Origin: an uncultured Caryophanales bacterium
GTDB taxonomy: Bacteria; Bacillota_I; Bacilli_A; RFN20; CAG-826
Direction of reading: 5' to 3'
Assembly: GCA_947303105.1 (NCBI GenBank)
Contig: CAMYXQ010000041.1
Location: forward strand, 1 to 7,424
DNA length: 7,424 bases
Shown: in pieces, positions 1 through 5,984 of the stretch
Numbering within the stretch: position 1 is the first letter of the stretch
Layout: each line of letters starts with the position of its first letter
Position numbers and translations under genes: made by a program
The notes under the pieces: generated by a model
What the model was told of the DNA's origin: nothing
The model's database searches: none
The model's input: the letters and a program-made list of their open reading frames with translations, nothing else

Positions 1-1
1 C

Positions 2-511
2 GGTCTGTTCATCTGGAAGGATTGGAAACGCATCGGCAAGCCCTTCAAAAACGGGATGACCTATCTCGGATTCGCCCTCGTCGTTGGCCTCTTGGGCATC
101 AGTCTCCTTTGGAGTTTTGTCGTTACCAGCCTTGGGTTTGGCGAGAACGCCAATCAAAGCACGCTGGTTGGAATCGTCCAAGAATACCCCATGTTGTCCA
201 TCCTCTTCTTTGTTATCATCGGTCCAGCGATCGAAGAGTTGACCTACCGCCTCGGCTTATTCACTTTCCTCAAGCGCGTTCACACCGCGGTGGCTTATGT
301 CGGCACCGCGCTCGTGTTCGCTTTGATCCACTTCGATTTCAACAACATCGGATCCGCTACTGAATGGATCAATTTGCCTTCCTACCTTATTTCCGGATTG
401 ATGCTCAGTTTTGCTTATGACCGATTCGGCATCGGGGCTTCCTATTTCGCCCACCTGACCAACAATCTCGTCGCGGTCCTTCAAATCTTCCTCGTGAGTT
501 CCATGTCATGA
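2..511 (+). CDS. CPBP family intramembrane glutamic protease/CAAX-protease-like protein (5' partial)
   Basis: The reading frame is open from the first bases of the window, so the N-terminus lies upstream; 169 residues are visible. The fragment is strongly hydrophobic with several membrane helices. All three motifs of the CPBP (Abi/CAAX-protease Rce1-like) family are present, numbered from the first visible codon: EE at 78-79 with R83 (EExxxR), FxxxH at 106-110, and HxxxN at 151-155. In this family the glutamates and histidines form the active site within the membrane. Bacterial members include prenyl-protein-type proteases and immunity or maturation factors for peptides, but the substrate here cannot be told. 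The stop codon overlaps the start of the downstream traX-like gene in ATGA, indicating translational coupling and a shared operon. An internal ATG at base 56 is not the true start, because conserved-looking sequence continues upstream of it. Family assignment is firm; the function is open. Confidence 0.9.
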   Translation, partial: GLFIWKDWKRIGKPFKNGMTYLGFALVVGLLGISLLWSFVVTSLGFGENANQSTLVGIVQEYPMLSILFFVIIGPAIEELTYRLGLFTFLKRVHTAVAYVGTALVFALIHFDFNNIGSATEWINLPSYLISGLMLSFAYDRFGIGASYFAHLTNNLVAVLQIFLVSSMS

Positions 512-1416
512 ACGGCAAACATCTGATACTAAGCAACTTCTGGATCAAGATCATCGCCATGGTGACGATGGCTTTTGACCATGTCGGTGTTTTTCTGACC
601 GGTTTTTATGCCAGCACGACCACCGCATTCGCCGTCGGAACTATCTTCCGTTATGTCGGCAGAATCGCCTTCCCGCTCTTTGTTTTCTTGCTCGTTGAAG
701 GCATCGTAAAAAGCAAAAATCCTCGCAAATACGTGTTGCGTATCGCTTATATGTGGCTCGGGATCACGGTCGCGGAATCCATTTTATTCGCGATGGTACG
801 GGCGGGCGTTTCCTTCGCGGATTCGATCACCCCGTTTGTTACCGCGAACGCCTTCACCGACTTGGTTTGCATCGCCTCGGCCCTGTATTTCTTAACCAAA
901 GAAACTGGCAACCGCCGGGCCTTGGCCATTCTCCCGATCGCCGGACTCGCTTTGTCCAGCGCCTTCAACATCGCCGGCCATTATGGCTATGTCGATGGGG
1001 TGTTCGCTTACTATCCCGCTTTCCTCCGCGCCGACTATGGCATTTATGGACTGCTGCTGGGATTGGGTTATTACTATGCGAAACCGTTGGCGGCCAAACT
1101 GGCCGACAAAGCATTCCTTTATGCCGAATCGGAGGACGAAGAGATCCTTCGGAAGCGCCAATCGCTCGAGAACGTGCTTTCCGCCTCCGCCGCGGTATTG
1201 GTCATCGGCATCTTCGCGATCGTCGCCCTCATTGATGCCCGCCTTTCGCCGACGCTCGCCTACATCAACGGCCAGACCTTCGCCCTCATTGCCGTCTTCT
1301 TCCTATTCTTATATAGTGGGCGGCGCGGATACGACGCGAAGTGGTTCCGTTACGTTACCTATTTCTTCTATCCGGTACATATCATTATCATCGGCCTCAT
1401 CTTTCTCTTAATATAA
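508..1416 (+). CDS. TraX family membrane protein (putative acyltransferase-like)
   Basis: This is a 302-residue polytopic membrane protein with about eight or nine hydrophobic segments. The N-terminal signature is clear: a KIIA stretch from residue 14 followed by M21, D24 and H25. A GRIAFPLFVFLLVEG block follows at 51-65, a TANAFTDL segment around 112-119, and a C-terminal FYPVH at 287-291. This is the TraX pattern. In the F plasmid TraX is needed for N-terminal acetylation of pilin; chromosomal Firmicute homologues have no established role, so acyl transfer to a surface molecule is only inference. A charged, probably cytosolic loop (ESEDEEILRKR, about 207-217) separates the last helices. The ATG overlaps the upstream stop codon and has no clear Shine-Dalgarno, so translation is probably coupled. 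The trx gene follows 22 bases after the stop. No conjugation gene is visible nearby, which argues against a role in pilus maturation. Confidence 0.9.
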   Translation: MNGKHLILSNFWIKIIAMVTMAFDHVGVFLTGFYASTTTAFAVGTIFRYVGRIAFPLFVFLLVEGIVKSKNPRKYVLRIAYMWLGITVAESILFAMVRAGVSFADSITPFVTANAFTDLVCIASALYFLTKETGNRRALAILPIAGLALSSAFNIAGHYGYVDGVFAYYPAFLRADYGIYGLLLGLGYYYAKPLAAKLADKAFLYAESEDEEILRKRQSLENVLSASAAVLVIGIFAIVALIDARLSPTLAYINGQTFALIAVFFLFLYSGRRGYDAKWFRYVTYFFYPVHIIIIGLIFLLI

Positions 1417-1424
1417 ATATGTCC

Positions 1425-1431
1425 AAGGAGG
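1425..1431 (+). promoter_or_regulatory. Strong Shine-Dalgarno for thioredoxin
   Basis: AAGGAGG lies 7 bases before the ATG at 1439. It is the only near-perfect ribosome binding site in the window. It fixes the trx start and shows that the organism has a canonical anti-Shine-Dalgarno. Confidence 0.9.
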
Positions 1432-1438
1432 AAACCTT

Positions 1439-1744
1439 ATGATCATCCATATCACAAGCGAAGAACAATTCAACGAGGCGATCGCCGGCAAGAAAGCGCT
1501 GGTCGATTTCTTCGCCACCTGGTGCGGACCGTGCTCAATGCTCGCCCCCACCATCGACAAGATCGCCTATGAACGCGGCGACATGAACATCCTCAAGGTC
1601 GATGTCGATGACCATCCCGAGATCGCGAAACGCTTCAACGTCGTCAGCATCCCGACCCTGATTTTATTCGACCCGGGGCAAGCCCCGAAGGTCCAAATCG
1701 GCTTCCTGCCAGAAGCGGCTCTCCGCAAATTCATCGGTATCTAA
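1439..1744 (+). CDS. Thioredoxin
   Basis: This 101-residue cytosolic protein has the full thioredoxin fold pattern. The redox motif WCGPC sits at residues 28-32 (C29 and C32), after a VDFFATW strand. The VDVDDHPEIAKRFNV segment spans 54-68, and the cis-proline is P72 in SIPT. It reduces disulfides in cytosolic partners such as ribonucleotide reductase or peroxiredoxins, and is normally recycled by thioredoxin reductase, which is not in this window. Length is typical for a minimal thioredoxin, and there is no signal peptide. It is the third gene of the CPBP protease-TraX operon, 22 bases downstream of traX, and is the only member with a strong Shine-Dalgarno, so it is probably the most highly translated. 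No intrinsic terminator follows it, so some transcripts may run into the tRNA unit. Whether it is the housekeeping TrxA or an extra copy cannot be decided here, so no symbol is given. Confidence 0.95.
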   Translation: MIIHITSEEQFNEAIAGKKALVDFFATWCGPCSMLAPTIDKIAYERGDMNILKVDVDDHPEIAKRFNVVSIPTLILFDPGQAPKVQIGFLPEAALRKFIGI

Positions 1745-1752
1745 CAATCCCT

Positions 1753-1781
1753 TTGAATCAAGCAAGCGACTATGATATATT
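1753..1781 (+). promoter_or_regulatory. Promoter of the tRNA-Asp/tRNA-Gly unit
   Basis: A -35 box TTGAAT (1753-1758) is separated by 17 bases from a -10 box TATATT (1776-1781). The -10 box has an extended TG at 1773-1774. Initiation is expected near base 1788, about 11 bases before the mature 5' end of tRNA-Asp. It is the best full-consensus promoter in the window, as suits a stable RNA unit. Confidence 0.75.
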
Positions 1782-1794
1782 CTCTTTCGCTTGC
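1762..1794 (+). repeat. 8-bp perfect inverted repeat flanking the tRNA promoter -10 box
   Basis: GCAAGCGA (1762-1769) is repeated inverted as TCGCTTGC (1787-1794), with 17 bases between that contain the -10 box. A third copy, CAAGCGA, lies directly after tRNA-Gly at 1950-1956. The inverted repeat has no following T-run, so it is not an intrinsic terminator. Its role is unknown: it could be an operator, or only the right arm may matter as the 5' leader of the tRNA precursor. Confidence 0.5.
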
Positions 1795-1798
1795 CGAT

Positions 1799-1875
1799 GG
1801 ACCATTGGTGTAGCGGTCTAACATGCCTCCCTGTCACGGAGGAGATCGAGAGTTCGAATCTCTTATGGTCCGCCA
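1799..1875 (+). tRNA. tRNA-Asp (anticodon GTC)
   Basis: The acceptor stem GGACCAT (1799-1805) pairs perfectly with ATGGTCC (1865-1871). It is followed by discriminator G and an encoded CCA (1873-1875). The anticodon arm has a CCTCC/GGAGG stem around the loop CTGTCAC, giving anticodon GTC. The T arm GAGAG-TTCGAAT-CTCTT contains the standard TTCGA. The 77-base length is normal. It is the first of two tRNAs in one transcript; only 2 bases separate it from tRNA-Gly. Confidence 0.97.
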
Positions 1876-1877
1876 GC

Positions 1878-1951
<74 letters not shown>

Positions 1952-1962
1952 AGCGAATAATT

Positions 1963-1983
1963 CCCGGAACACTCCGGGTTTTT
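1963..1983 (+). terminator. Intrinsic terminator of the tRNA unit
   Basis: Stem CCCGGA (1963-1968) and TCCGGG (1973-1978) enclose a 4-base loop ACAC, followed by TTTTTATTTT. It closes the tRNA transcript and lies only about 8 bases before the -10 box of rdgB. Confidence 0.9.
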
Positions 1984-1987
1984 ATTT

Positions 1988-1996
1988 TGCTATCAT
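1988..1996 (+). promoter_or_regulatory. Extended -10 promoter of rdgB (probably leaderless start)
   Basis: TGC followed by TATCAT (1991-1996) forms an extended -10 element. The ATG at 2005 is 8 bases further on, where transcription should begin, and there is no Shine-Dalgarno. At the -35 position lies the terminator stem, with no recognisable hexamer. Confidence 0.55.
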
Positions 1997-2004
1997 TGAC
2001 CTGT

Positions 2005-2586
2005 ATGAAATTGCTTTTAGCCACCAACAATCCGCACAAAGCCGAGGAAGTCCGTTCCATCATCGGCAGCGAAGATATCGAAATTGTCTGTGGTTCTGAC
2101 TTGGGGATTCATGTCGATCCCGAAGAAAACGGAACCACCTTCCGCGAGAACGCTTTGGCTAAAGCCAAGGCCTTTGCTCTTGCCACCGGACTTCCGACCA
2201 TCGCCGATGACTCCGGATTATTGATCGATGCCCTAGACGGCAACCCCGGGATCCACACTGCCCGCTATGCCGAAGAGCATGGCGGTTTCCCCGCTGTCTT
2301 TGACTATTTGAGAGCTGTTTTGAACGGCAAAAATAAGACCGCCCGTTTCCACTGCTGCATTTGTTACTTGAAGACACCCGATGCCGAACCGCGCTTCTTT
2401 GAAGCGGATTGCCCCGGATATCTTTTGGATCAGCCAGTCGGGAATGGCGGTTTTGGCTACGACCCCATCTTCCATGCCAGCGAACCGAACGTCGATTTCG
2501 GCATCGCTGATCCTGAAATAAAAAACCGCTACTCCCATCGCGGGAAAGCGGTCGCGAAGCTGATTTCGTTTTTAAAGAACGCTTAA
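2005..2586 (+). CDS. rdgB: RdgB/HAM1 family non-canonical purine NTP pyrophosphatase
   Basis: This 193-residue cytosolic enzyme hydrolyses dITP/ITP and XTP (deaminated purine triphosphates) to monophosphate and pyrophosphate, keeping them out of DNA and RNA. Family motifs appear in order: TNNPHK at 7-12, FRENALAKA at 46-54 (E48, K53), ADDSGL at 67-72 (D68, D69; the metal-binding/catalytic aspartates of the family), GNPGIHTARYA at 79-89, GNGGFGYDPIF at 147-157, and SHRGKA at 178-183. Length matches the family. The start was placed at the ATG of MKLLLATNN, where family members begin, rather than at the TTG six codons upstream; the -10 box at 1991-1996 would also exclude the upstream start. The C-terminus overlaps the convergent yhhN-like gene by 15 bases and no terminator is visible between them. 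Enzyme family is near certain. Confidence 0.96.
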   Translation: MKLLLATNNPHKAEEVRSIIGSEDIEIVCGSDLGIHVDPEENGTTFRENALAKAKAFALATGLPTIADDSGLLIDALDGNPGIHTARYAEEHGGFPAVFDYLRAVLNGKNKTARFHCCICYLKTPDAEPRFFEADCPGYLLDQPVGNGGFGYDPIFHASEPNVDFGIADPEIKNRYSHRGKAVAKLISFLKNA

Positions 2587-3267
2587 CGCCAAACCAAAGA
2601 GAACCCCTAATTCAGCAAGTAGATAAGACAGCATGATATAGAAGTCTTTTCGTTTGATGTCATGACGGAAGATCGTGAAGGAAAGCAAGGTGTCGCTGCC
2701 GATGAAGAGCAGGGCGCCGATCGCCATGACGATGAAGAATTTCCAGTAGCCGCACGCCACCGCGGTGACGGCGATGCCAAGAAGCAATAACAAAGCGGTC
2801 ACATAGAACGCTCCAGCCACTGCAAGACCGATGTTTTTCGTTACAAAGTCGCGTAAAGGGAAGATGGCGATGATGACGATCACGATGCCAACGCCGACGA
2901 CAACGAGCGGTCCCCACCACTGCATTATTCCAGCGTTCTGCAAGAAAAGAATGGTATGGGCGATGTAGCAAAGATGGCCGAGAAAGAAAGAACTGGCACC
3001 CATGATAAAGAACTTTTTCTTCTTTTTGATCAAAAGGGTGTCACCGATGCAGCCAAGCCAAGCGCCGATGTAAATCAAGTAAGCATCGGGCCGCATGGCG
3101 CAGATCGCCGCTCCTAAGAAGAGCAGGCAGAACGGCTTCGTCCAACGGCGGAGCTTCGCGTTCTCGCGGAACGAATAAATCAAGTGAAGAATGGACGCGA
3201 CAACAAAAAGGCCCAAGAAGACCCAAAAGAACACTTGTTGGATAATCGGTAGGGAGAAGATGTCCAT
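2572..3267 (-). CDS. YhhN/TMEM86 family membrane protein (putative lysoplasmalogenase)
   Basis: This 231-residue protein has about eight membrane helices. YhhN/TMEM86 motifs are recognisable: KPF at 44-46, IGAWLGCIGDTLL at 67-79 (D76), FFLGHLCYI at 94-102 (H98, Y101), GALLFIGSDTLLSF at 184-197 (S191, D192), and YLLAEL near 215-220. In characterised members (TMEM86 proteins and Legionella YhhN) two conserved membrane aspartates are needed to cleave the vinyl-ether bond of lysoplasmalogens. D76 and D192 sit in the matching motifs. Plasmalogens occur in many anaerobic bacteria, so a role in ether-lipid turnover is plausible, but activity is inferred from family only. A KKKKK cluster (81-85) marks a cytosolic loop. 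The gene is divergent from the MFS transporter with only 44 bases between start codons, and its 3' end overlaps rdgB by 15 bases. Confidence 0.85.
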   Translation of the reverse strand: MDIFSLPIIQQVFFWVFLGLFVVASILHLIYSFRENAKLRRWTKPFCLLFLGAAICAMRPDAYLIYIGAWLGCIGDTLLIKKKKKFFIMGASSFFLGHLCYIAHTILFLQNAGIMQWWGPLVVVGVGIVIVIIAIFPLRDFVTKNIGLAVAGAFYVTALLLLLGIAVTAVACGYWKFFIVMAIGALLFIGSDTLLSFTIFRHDIKRKDFYIMLSYLLAELGVLFGLALSVL

Positions 3268-3276
3268 AACAGATTA

Positions 3277-3285
3277 ATTATATCA
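3277..3285 (-). promoter_or_regulatory. Extended -10 promoter of the yhhN-like gene
   Basis: On the minus strand TGA precedes a perfect TATAAT (3282-3277). The ATG is 9 bases further on, so any leader would be about 2-3 bases and could not hold a Shine-Dalgarno. No good -35 is visible; the expected -35 position is occupied by the -10 box of the opposing MFS promoter. Confidence 0.6.
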
Positions 3286-3296
3286 CAAGTCGCGTG

Positions 3297-3305
3297 TGCT
3301 ATAGT
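3297..3305 (+). promoter_or_regulatory. Extended -10 promoter of the MFS transporter (probably leaderless)
   Basis: TGC followed by TATAGT (3300-3305) lies exactly 6 bases before the ATG at 3312, putting the expected transcription start on or next to the start codon. There is no Shine-Dalgarno and no convincing -35. Confidence 0.6.
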
Positions 3306-3311
3306 TAAGCC

Positions 3312-4751
3312 ATGGAAAATAAGAAATTCGGCGTCCGCAATTGGTTCGCCATCATTCTCATCGGCTTTGCCGGACAGCTCGCTTGGGCTATTGAGAACAA
3401 TTACATCAACATGTGGGTCTATTCCCAAACTGGGAATAGCAGTTACATCACCTGGATGACCGTCGCCAGCGCCGTCGCCGCCACGGTGACGACCTTCCTC
3501 ATCGGGGCCCTCTCCGATCGGCTCGGCTCCCGCAAATACTTCATTGCCGGCGGTTATACGATCTGGGGCGTCACCGTCGCCCTCTTTGGTATCTGCTCGC
3601 AGAAGAATATGGCCGCGGCTTTCGGTTTCCAGAAGGCAGCCCTATGGGTCGGTATCTCCATGACCATCATCGACTGCGCGATGACCTTCTTCGGCAGCAC
3701 CGCCAACGATGCCTGTTTCAACGCCCATGTCACCGACGTCACAAATAAGCATAATCGCGGCAAAGTCGAGTCCGTTTTGGCGATTTTGCCGTTAATCGCC
3801 ACGATTGCGGTCCTTTTGGTCCAAGGCATTCTCGGTGCCGGAAGTTCTGCTACTGAAGCCCAACATGCCGCCGCCCAGGCCGCCGGTATGAGCGATGCTG
3901 ACTACCTCGCCAAACCTTGGTTGCTTTTCTTCATCATCTTCGGCGCCATCACCACCGCGATCGGCGTCGCCTCGTTCTTCTTGCTCCCGAAAGAGAATCT
4001 CAAACCGAACAGAGAGACGAATTATTGGAAGAACCTCATTTATGGTTTCCGTCCTTCCGTCATCAAACGCAGCCCGGATTTCTACATCACCCTGATTGCC
4101 TTCATGGCCTTCAATATGGCCATCGATGCCTTCATGCCTTACTTCATGGTCTATTTCCAGAATGACCCCGCCGCGCATAACGGCTACGGCTTGGGTCTGA
4201 CCGGCATGGACTTCTATCTCCCGGTTGGCATCATCTTGGTCGTCGCCTCCGTCATCGCCGTTGTCGGCGGTCTATTCATGGATAAGATTGGCAAGACGAA
4301 GCTATTGCTTCCGGCCCTCGGCCTCGCCGCCGTCGGCTTCATTGGCGTCTACTTCTCTCGTGTGAGTTGGGCCTTGATCATCTCCGGCATCTTGATGATG
4401 GGCGGATATCTCATCGGCACCGCCGTGCTTGGGGCCATCCTCCGCGATGAGACTCCGCAACAACAAGTCGGCCTCTTCCAGGGCGTCCGCATGATTTTCG
4501 CGGTCATGCTTCCGATGATCATCGGCTCCAGCGTTTCCAGCGCGATCATGAAAGCGACCGGCGGAACCGAACTCGATGAATTCGGCGCGACCGTCGCCAT
4601 CCCGACCCAAACGATGTTCTTAGTCGCCCTCGGCTTCTTGCTCATCGCCGTGGCCCCGTCGATTTGGCTCGTTCTCCGCAAACGGAAGAAACCAGCCGAA
4701 GAGAAACCGGCGGAGGAAAAACCAGTCGAAGAAACTCCAACCGAACAATAA
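3312..4751 (+). CDS. MFS transporter (SLC45/GPH-like, substrate unknown)
   Basis: This 479-residue membrane protein fits the 12-helix major facilitator layout. The N-terminal GFAGQLAWAIENNYINMWVY (residues 18-37) is typical of a Firmicute MFS group related to SLC45/GPH sugar carriers. MFS motif A is in the 2-3 loop (GALSDRLGSRK, 65-75), and the matching C-half loop is GGLFMDKIGKTK (319-330). The family block RDETPQQQVGLFQGVRM spans 378-394. A long Ala-rich insertion (about 176-200) lies between helices in the first half. After the last helix comes RKRKK and then an acidic proline-rich tail of pentapeptide repeats. Sugar or glycoside import by cation symport is the best family-level guess; no catabolic gene lies nearby to suggest the substrate. 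It appears to be transcribed alone, from a promoter interleaved with that of the divergent yhhN-like gene, and ends at a bidirectional terminator. Confidence 0.88.
   Translation: MENKKFGVRNWFAIILIGFAGQLAWAIENNYINMWVYSQTGNSSYITWMTVASAVAATVTTFLIGALSDRLGSRKYFIAGGYTIWGVTVALFGICSQKNMAAAFGFQKAALWVGISMTIIDCAMTFFGSTANDACFNAHVTDVTNKHNRGKVESVLAILPLIATIAVLLVQGILGAGSSATEAQHAAAQAAGMSDADYLAKPWLLFFIIFGAITTAIGVASFFLLPKENLKPNRETNYWKNLIYGFRPSVIKRSPDFYITLIAFMAFNMAIDAFMPYFMVYFQNDPAAHNGYGLGLTGMDFYLPVGIILVVASVIAVVGGLFMDKIGKTKLLLPALGLAAVGFIGVYFSRVSWALIISGILMMGGYLIGTAVLGAILRDETPQQQVGLFQGVRMIFAVMLPMIIGSSVSSAIMKATGGTELDEFGATVAIPTQTMFLVALGFLLIAVAPSIWLVLRKRKKPAEEKPAEEKPVEETPTEQ
4692..4748 (+). repeat. Degenerate 15-base/pentapeptide repeat encoding the MFS C-terminal tail
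   Basis: Residues 461-479 read as four units: PAEEK, PAEEK, PVEET and a shortened PTEQ. The codons have drifted between units (cca/ccg, gaa/gag, gcc/gcg) while the residues are kept, suggesting selection on the acidic, proline-rich cytosolic tail rather than a recent expansion. Confidence 0.85.
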
Positions 4752-4780
4752 ATAAAGACCCTTTAGGGTCTTTATTTTTT
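4750..4780. terminator. Bidirectional intrinsic terminator between MFS transporter and lipoprotein
   Basis: A 12-bp perfect stem (4750-4761 with 4766-4777) has GACCC/GGGTC at its core and A/T-rich outer arms, with a 4-base loop TTTA. T-rich sequence follows on both strands. It begins inside the MFS stop codon and ends just before the lipoprotein stop codon, so it serves both convergent genes. Confidence 0.92.
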
Positions 4781-5867
4781 AGAAGAATACCGGGTAGAGC
4801 ACGCAGGGGGCCGCGGCTTTCGGATCGGCGCGATCCACCGTCTGGCCACGGAATCTTTCCGGCACGTCGGCGGCGTTGGAGTAAGTTCCCGTCCAGTAGT
4901 TGACCTTTTCGGTAAGGAAGGAGGTCAGGTCAAGATTGAATGCGCCATTCGAATCCTCACCGCTGACCGATTTCTTATCGGCGGAGAAGGTGATGGAAGT
5001 CGAATAACTGAATGTGTGGCTGCCAATCACATTGCCACCGGAATCGGGATCGCCGTCATAGAAGGTGACGAGCATATCCTTAAGGGTCTCTCCGAACAAT
5101 GCGGCATAGGTGACTTGCGGGCGGAGGGTATCCTCGAAGTTGCCGAGGAGTTTCCAGCTTCCGGAGAAGCCATAGAAATCATAAGTCGAGGTATCTTCAT
5201 AGAAGGATCCGGCGGTCGGGGCGCTCACGACGGCGGCGCCTTCGTCATACTTGGTCGCGCTGTCGGGCGCGCCTTCGCCATGGAGGAACTTGGCAGTCAA
5301 TCCGCCATTCCAACCCTCGGTTGCGCCACTTTCGAAGCCATAGCCTTCAAACGGGGTGTCATAGCCCCAAAGAGATTTCGTCGGCGCGGTCTGAGGAAGG
5401 GCGGCAAAGGTGCCCCATTCGATGGCGCCATCATTATCGGAATCGATGACATCGCTGCCGTTTTTGAACACGACGCTATAGGTGAGATGCGCATACACGA
5501 AGTTCGCGTAAAGATCGCAGTCGCCTTGGATCGAGGTCACATCGACCGGGGTGGAATCCTCATAGACGCCAGCCCAATGATCAAAGACGCAACGATTGCC
5601 AAACGGCACCGCAATGCCCGAATGGGTCTTGTAGTCATAGGCGTCCGCGTCATTCATCTTGCGGACGAAGTTGACGGATTCGCCTTCGGCGACATAAGCA
5701 TAGCCAACCTGTACGGGAGTCGGGGCATCATCAAAGAAACGGACGGTATATGTGTAGGTGCGGTTCGTTGAACCTTCACCCGATCCGCTCTCTTCGCAGC
5801 CGGCCAATGTCGAAACGGCGCCGACGGCGAGAAGGAGAACGGAAGTAAGGCAAAAACGCTTTTTCAT
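4779..5867 (-). CDS. Secreted lipoprotein with InlB-like (Flg_new type) beta repeats
   Basis: This 362-residue protein is likely anchored to the outer face of the membrane. MKKR and a hydrophobic stretch (7-20) lead to a lipobox LAGC with the lipidated C24, followed by a flexible Ser/Gly/Glu linker. Three beta-rich units follow, in the style of the InlB B-repeat/Listeria-Bacteroides repeat, each opening with a 'TVxFxDG' strand: YTVRFFDD (about 40-47), YSVVFKNG (130-137) and MLVTFYDGD (265-273). They close with LYANF (119-123), TYAALF (253-258) and LYPVFF (357-362). A DSDNDGAIE segment (142-150) resembles a calcium-binding DxDxDG loop but lacks the final glutamate. The role is unknown; adhesion or polymer binding at the surface is typical for such proteins. 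The start at MKKR was chosen over a frame extending 12 codons upstream, because the signal peptide begins there and the promoter -10 box lies in between. Confidence 0.88.
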   Translation of the reverse strand: MKKRFCLTSVLLLAVGAVSTLAGCEESGSGEGSTNRTYTYTVRFFDDAPTPVQVGYAYVAEGESVNFVRKMNDADAYDYKTHSGIAVPFGNRCVFDHWAGVYEDSTPVDVTSIQGDCDLYANFVYAHLTYSVVFKNGSDVIDSDNDGAIEWGTFAALPQTAPTKSLWGYDTPFEGYGFESGATEGWNGGLTAKFLHGEGAPDSATKYDEGAAVVSAPTAGSFYEDTSTYDFYGFSGSWKLLGNFEDTLRPQVTYAALFGETLKDMLVTFYDGDPDSGGNVIGSHTFSYSTSITFSADKKSVSGEDSNGAFNLDLTSFLTEKVNYWTGTYSNAADVPERFRGQTVDRADPKAAAPCVLYPVFF

Positions 5868-5873
5868 GCCTCT

Positions 5874-5903
5874 ATTATGGGAGAATTGCCGATTGATTAT
5901 CAA
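5874..5903 (-). promoter_or_regulatory. Promoter of the lipoprotein gene (probably leaderless)
   Basis: On the minus strand a -35 box TTGATA (5903-5898) is followed after 18 bases by a -10 box CATAAT (5879-5874). The ATG at 5867 comes 6 bases after the -10 box. Unlike the other candidate leaderless promoters it lacks an extended TG but has a good -35, which fits normal promoter logic. Confidence 0.6.
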
Positions 5904-5925
5904 TCAATTCTTTCAAAATACATTG

Positions 5926-5954
5926 TTGCCCACTTAATAAGTGAAGGGTATACT
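5926..5954 (+). promoter_or_regulatory. Promoter of the small membrane protein gene
   Basis: A -35 box TTGCCC (5926-5931) and a -10 box TATACT (5949-5954) are separated by 17 bases. Initiation is expected near 5960-5961, giving a leader of about 24 bases before the ATG at 5985. Confidence 0.55.
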
Positions 5955-5966
5955 TTTCAATGCACC

Positions 5967-5972
5967 AAAGGA
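5967..5972 (+). promoter_or_regulatory. Weak Shine-Dalgarno for the small membrane protein
   Basis: AAAGGA lies 12 bases before the ATG at 5985. It supports that ATG over the in-frame GTG at 5976, which would be only 3 bases from it. Spacing is on the long side. Confidence 0.4.
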
Positions 5973-5984
5973 ATTGTGTCGCTT

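Noticed and set aside
753..1235. A 160-codon plus-strand frame inside the TraX-like gene.
   Set aside because: Its Arg/Pro/His-rich composition is typical of an off-frame reading, and the TraX frame carries all family motifs.
142..1416. A conjugation or pilus system suggested by TraX.
   Set aside because: No other tra, pilin or mobilisation gene is present, and chromosomal TraX homologues are common in Firmicutes without conjugation genes.
1762..1794. The inverted repeat as an intrinsic terminator for the thioredoxin operon.
   Set aside because: The 17-base loop is long and no T-run follows the right arm.
1987..2004. An upstream TTG start for rdgB.
   Set aside because: It lies within the extended -10 element and would add six non-family residues before MKLLLATNN.
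5016..5771. A 251-codon open frame on the plus strand opposite the lipoprotein.
   Set aside because: It is a shadow of the minus-strand gene, which has a signal peptide, lipobox, coherent beta repeats and a promoter. The plus-strand translation shows no recognisable fold pattern.
5877..5984. An N-terminal extension of the small membrane protein.
   Set aside because: It runs through the promoter region and encodes no membrane helix; the start after the promoter gives a normal basic N-terminus.
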